From Jaapia argillacea MUCL 33604 (Eukaryota; Basidiomycota; Agaricomycetes; Jaapiales; Jaapiaceae), in NCBI GenBank assembly GCA_000697665.1, contig KL197738.1:382253-440543 (forward strand): a DNA stretch of 58,291 bases, in the 5' to 3' direction. The notes beneath the pieces were generated by a model, which saw only the letters and a program-made list of their open reading frames with translations, made no database searches and was not told the DNA's origin. Of the stretch, positions 57,104-58,291 are shown piece after piece. Within the stretch, counting starts at the first letter, position 1. Each line of letters begins with the position of its first letter. The position numbers were made by a program, and so were the translations under genes.

Positions 57104-58291
57104 ATGGGCAACGGTTGCTCCACCTCTTCAAAACGGAAGCTTCGATCTCATTCGGTTGCAGAAGGCGACTCGCATGCTCCTCCCGGCAATCTGCTCACAC
57201 ATTCCCAGCCTAGTGATGGCGAAAAGTGTTCCGATCCAGGAAACATTGATGCCACACCACCCAATCCTCCCAGACCTCTCCCAAAGAAGAGAAAGAAGGT
57301 TGTCCTTGTGCTGCAGGATGGGTCTGAGGTGGAGGAACCTGATGTCATTGAGCCGATCATCGAGAAGCCTCAACCTGAGAAAAGTAAGTTGCTCGGTCCC
57401 TCATTACCTGTTTGAGCAGCTCAAACGGGTTTGGCCTGTGAAGAGATTGTGCTTCTGATCCCACAGGCATTGAGTGACGGCACACAGCGTGTTACAATCA
57501 AGCTCTGTGATGCCGATTTCAAGACCACTCTCGACCTTATTCACGAGACCATTGGATGCAAGGATGTTGCTCAAAAGCCCGAGTTATCGTACAAGCTGTC
57601 GAATGCCTCAGCCAAGGCCCCCACTTTCAACCTACGTGTGGAAGGAGACTGGGAGGGTTGCCTAGAGTCGGTTGAGCAGGCTGAAGCAGGCAAAAAGAAA
57701 GGTGGTACAGCTCTAAGTGTCCCAGTGATGATCATAGTCCCTGAGATTGTGAGTTCTCTTATCTCCACCAAGCAATGGAGATTTATGACCTTCTCTAGTA
57801 TTTGCTTTCACTTTGCAGCCATACTAGCAAGCGCAAGGCCCCGCAGACAGTGAGCTCGGTGGGAGGGAAGAGAGGCCGGAAGAAGGCACCTGCACTAATT
57901 GATCTTGACAATGATTACAGCGATGACCTTGGAGATGATGACGGTGGAGATGACGAGGACTTGCTGGAGCAGGAACAAAAGATGTTGGAGAGTCTCGAGA
58001 ATACCCTATCGACCTGCCAGAAATGTGGGCCCTCCTTGTACTGCAAGATTGATAAGAGTGGGCAGCATGTAGCCCTCTCGATGAACCAGCGTTGTGGATG
58101 GGCAATGTCTCTGGTATGTTCAGACAAATTTCATCTCATCTGCTTGCATTCATGGTCTGTAGGCCTTGAACACCCATGGTGTTACTTTACATTCACCACC
58201 CAAGAGTCCACTCTTTAGTGCCTTTCATGGAGTTGGATCTACCCCCACATCTATCACTCCTGCATCTCAACCAGTTCCTCAAACCCCAGTA
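57104..58291 (+). CDS. Protein of unknown function, acidic domain and CxxC motif, runs off the window
   Basis: Exons 57104-57383, 57420-57748, 57832-58113 and 58163 to the window end stay in frame; the 3' end is missing. Regions in order: a polar N-terminus with a basic run (PKKRKKV, NLS-like), a conserved block QRVTIKLCDADFKTTLDLIH and IGCKDVAQKPELSYKLS, KKKGGTALSVPVMI, a basic stretch GGKRGRKK, an acidic tract with repeated DD, then CQKCGPSLYCKIDKSG and RCGWAMSL. I recall similar text in many copies in mushroom genomes, sometimes near transposons, but cannot assign a function. The first intron is 36 bp if the GTAAGT donor and AGCAG acceptor are right, which is short. Confidence 0.65.

Overview
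The window looks like chromosomal DNA of a filamentous basidiomycete, most likely an agaricomycete. The genes are dense and carry many 46-75 bp GT-AG introns (plus several GC-AG ones). The repertoire includes a three-exon eS10 gene, a Ypi1-type PP1 regulator, DUF7918-like and DUF6914-like proteins, a Tad-type LINE and hAT transposons. All names come from motifs read directly in the sequence; no database was searched.

Layout. 1-3400: repeat-rich, GT-biased DNA with a tandem ~309 bp unit and five related intron-like modules on the minus strand. 3400-16406: a transposon nest. A truncated hAT (copy A) lies next to a second hAT (copy B, 5936-16398) bounded by perfect 16-bp terminal inverted repeats and an 8-bp target-site duplication with one mismatch. 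A complete but dead Tad-like LINE (6073-12552, 12-bp duplication with one mismatch) sits inside copy B. Five in-frame TGA stops fall where CGA arginine codons are plausible, so CpG deamination appears to have killed these elements. 16.8-28.0 kb: single-copy genes (RPS10, O-fucosyltransferase-like, YPI1, MYND finger, DUF7918-like, small membrane proteins).

28.3-48.0 kb: the striking region. Seven PARP-like (ADP-ribosyltransferase fold) genes, one of them frameshifted, are interleaved with four NADAR/YbiA-like genes. NADAR enzymes are known to hydrolyse N-glycosidic bonds, including ADP-ribosyl-guanine adducts, so the cluster pairs putative ADP-ribose writers with putative erasers. Five of the seven PARP genes carry modular zinc-finger arrays. 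Every repeat finger whose gene structure I could resolve is cut by a phase-0 intron inside its first CxxC pair. A zinc-finger-only relative lies at 52.5 kb. All four NADAR genes share the same three intron positions. I reconstructed every cluster gene except the pseudogene as an in-frame spliced model.

48-58.3 kb: a DUF6914-like gene, the zinc-finger-only gene, two paralogous small secreted cysteine-rich proteins, and a gene of unknown function that runs off the right edge. No tRNA, rRNA or CRISPR was seen.
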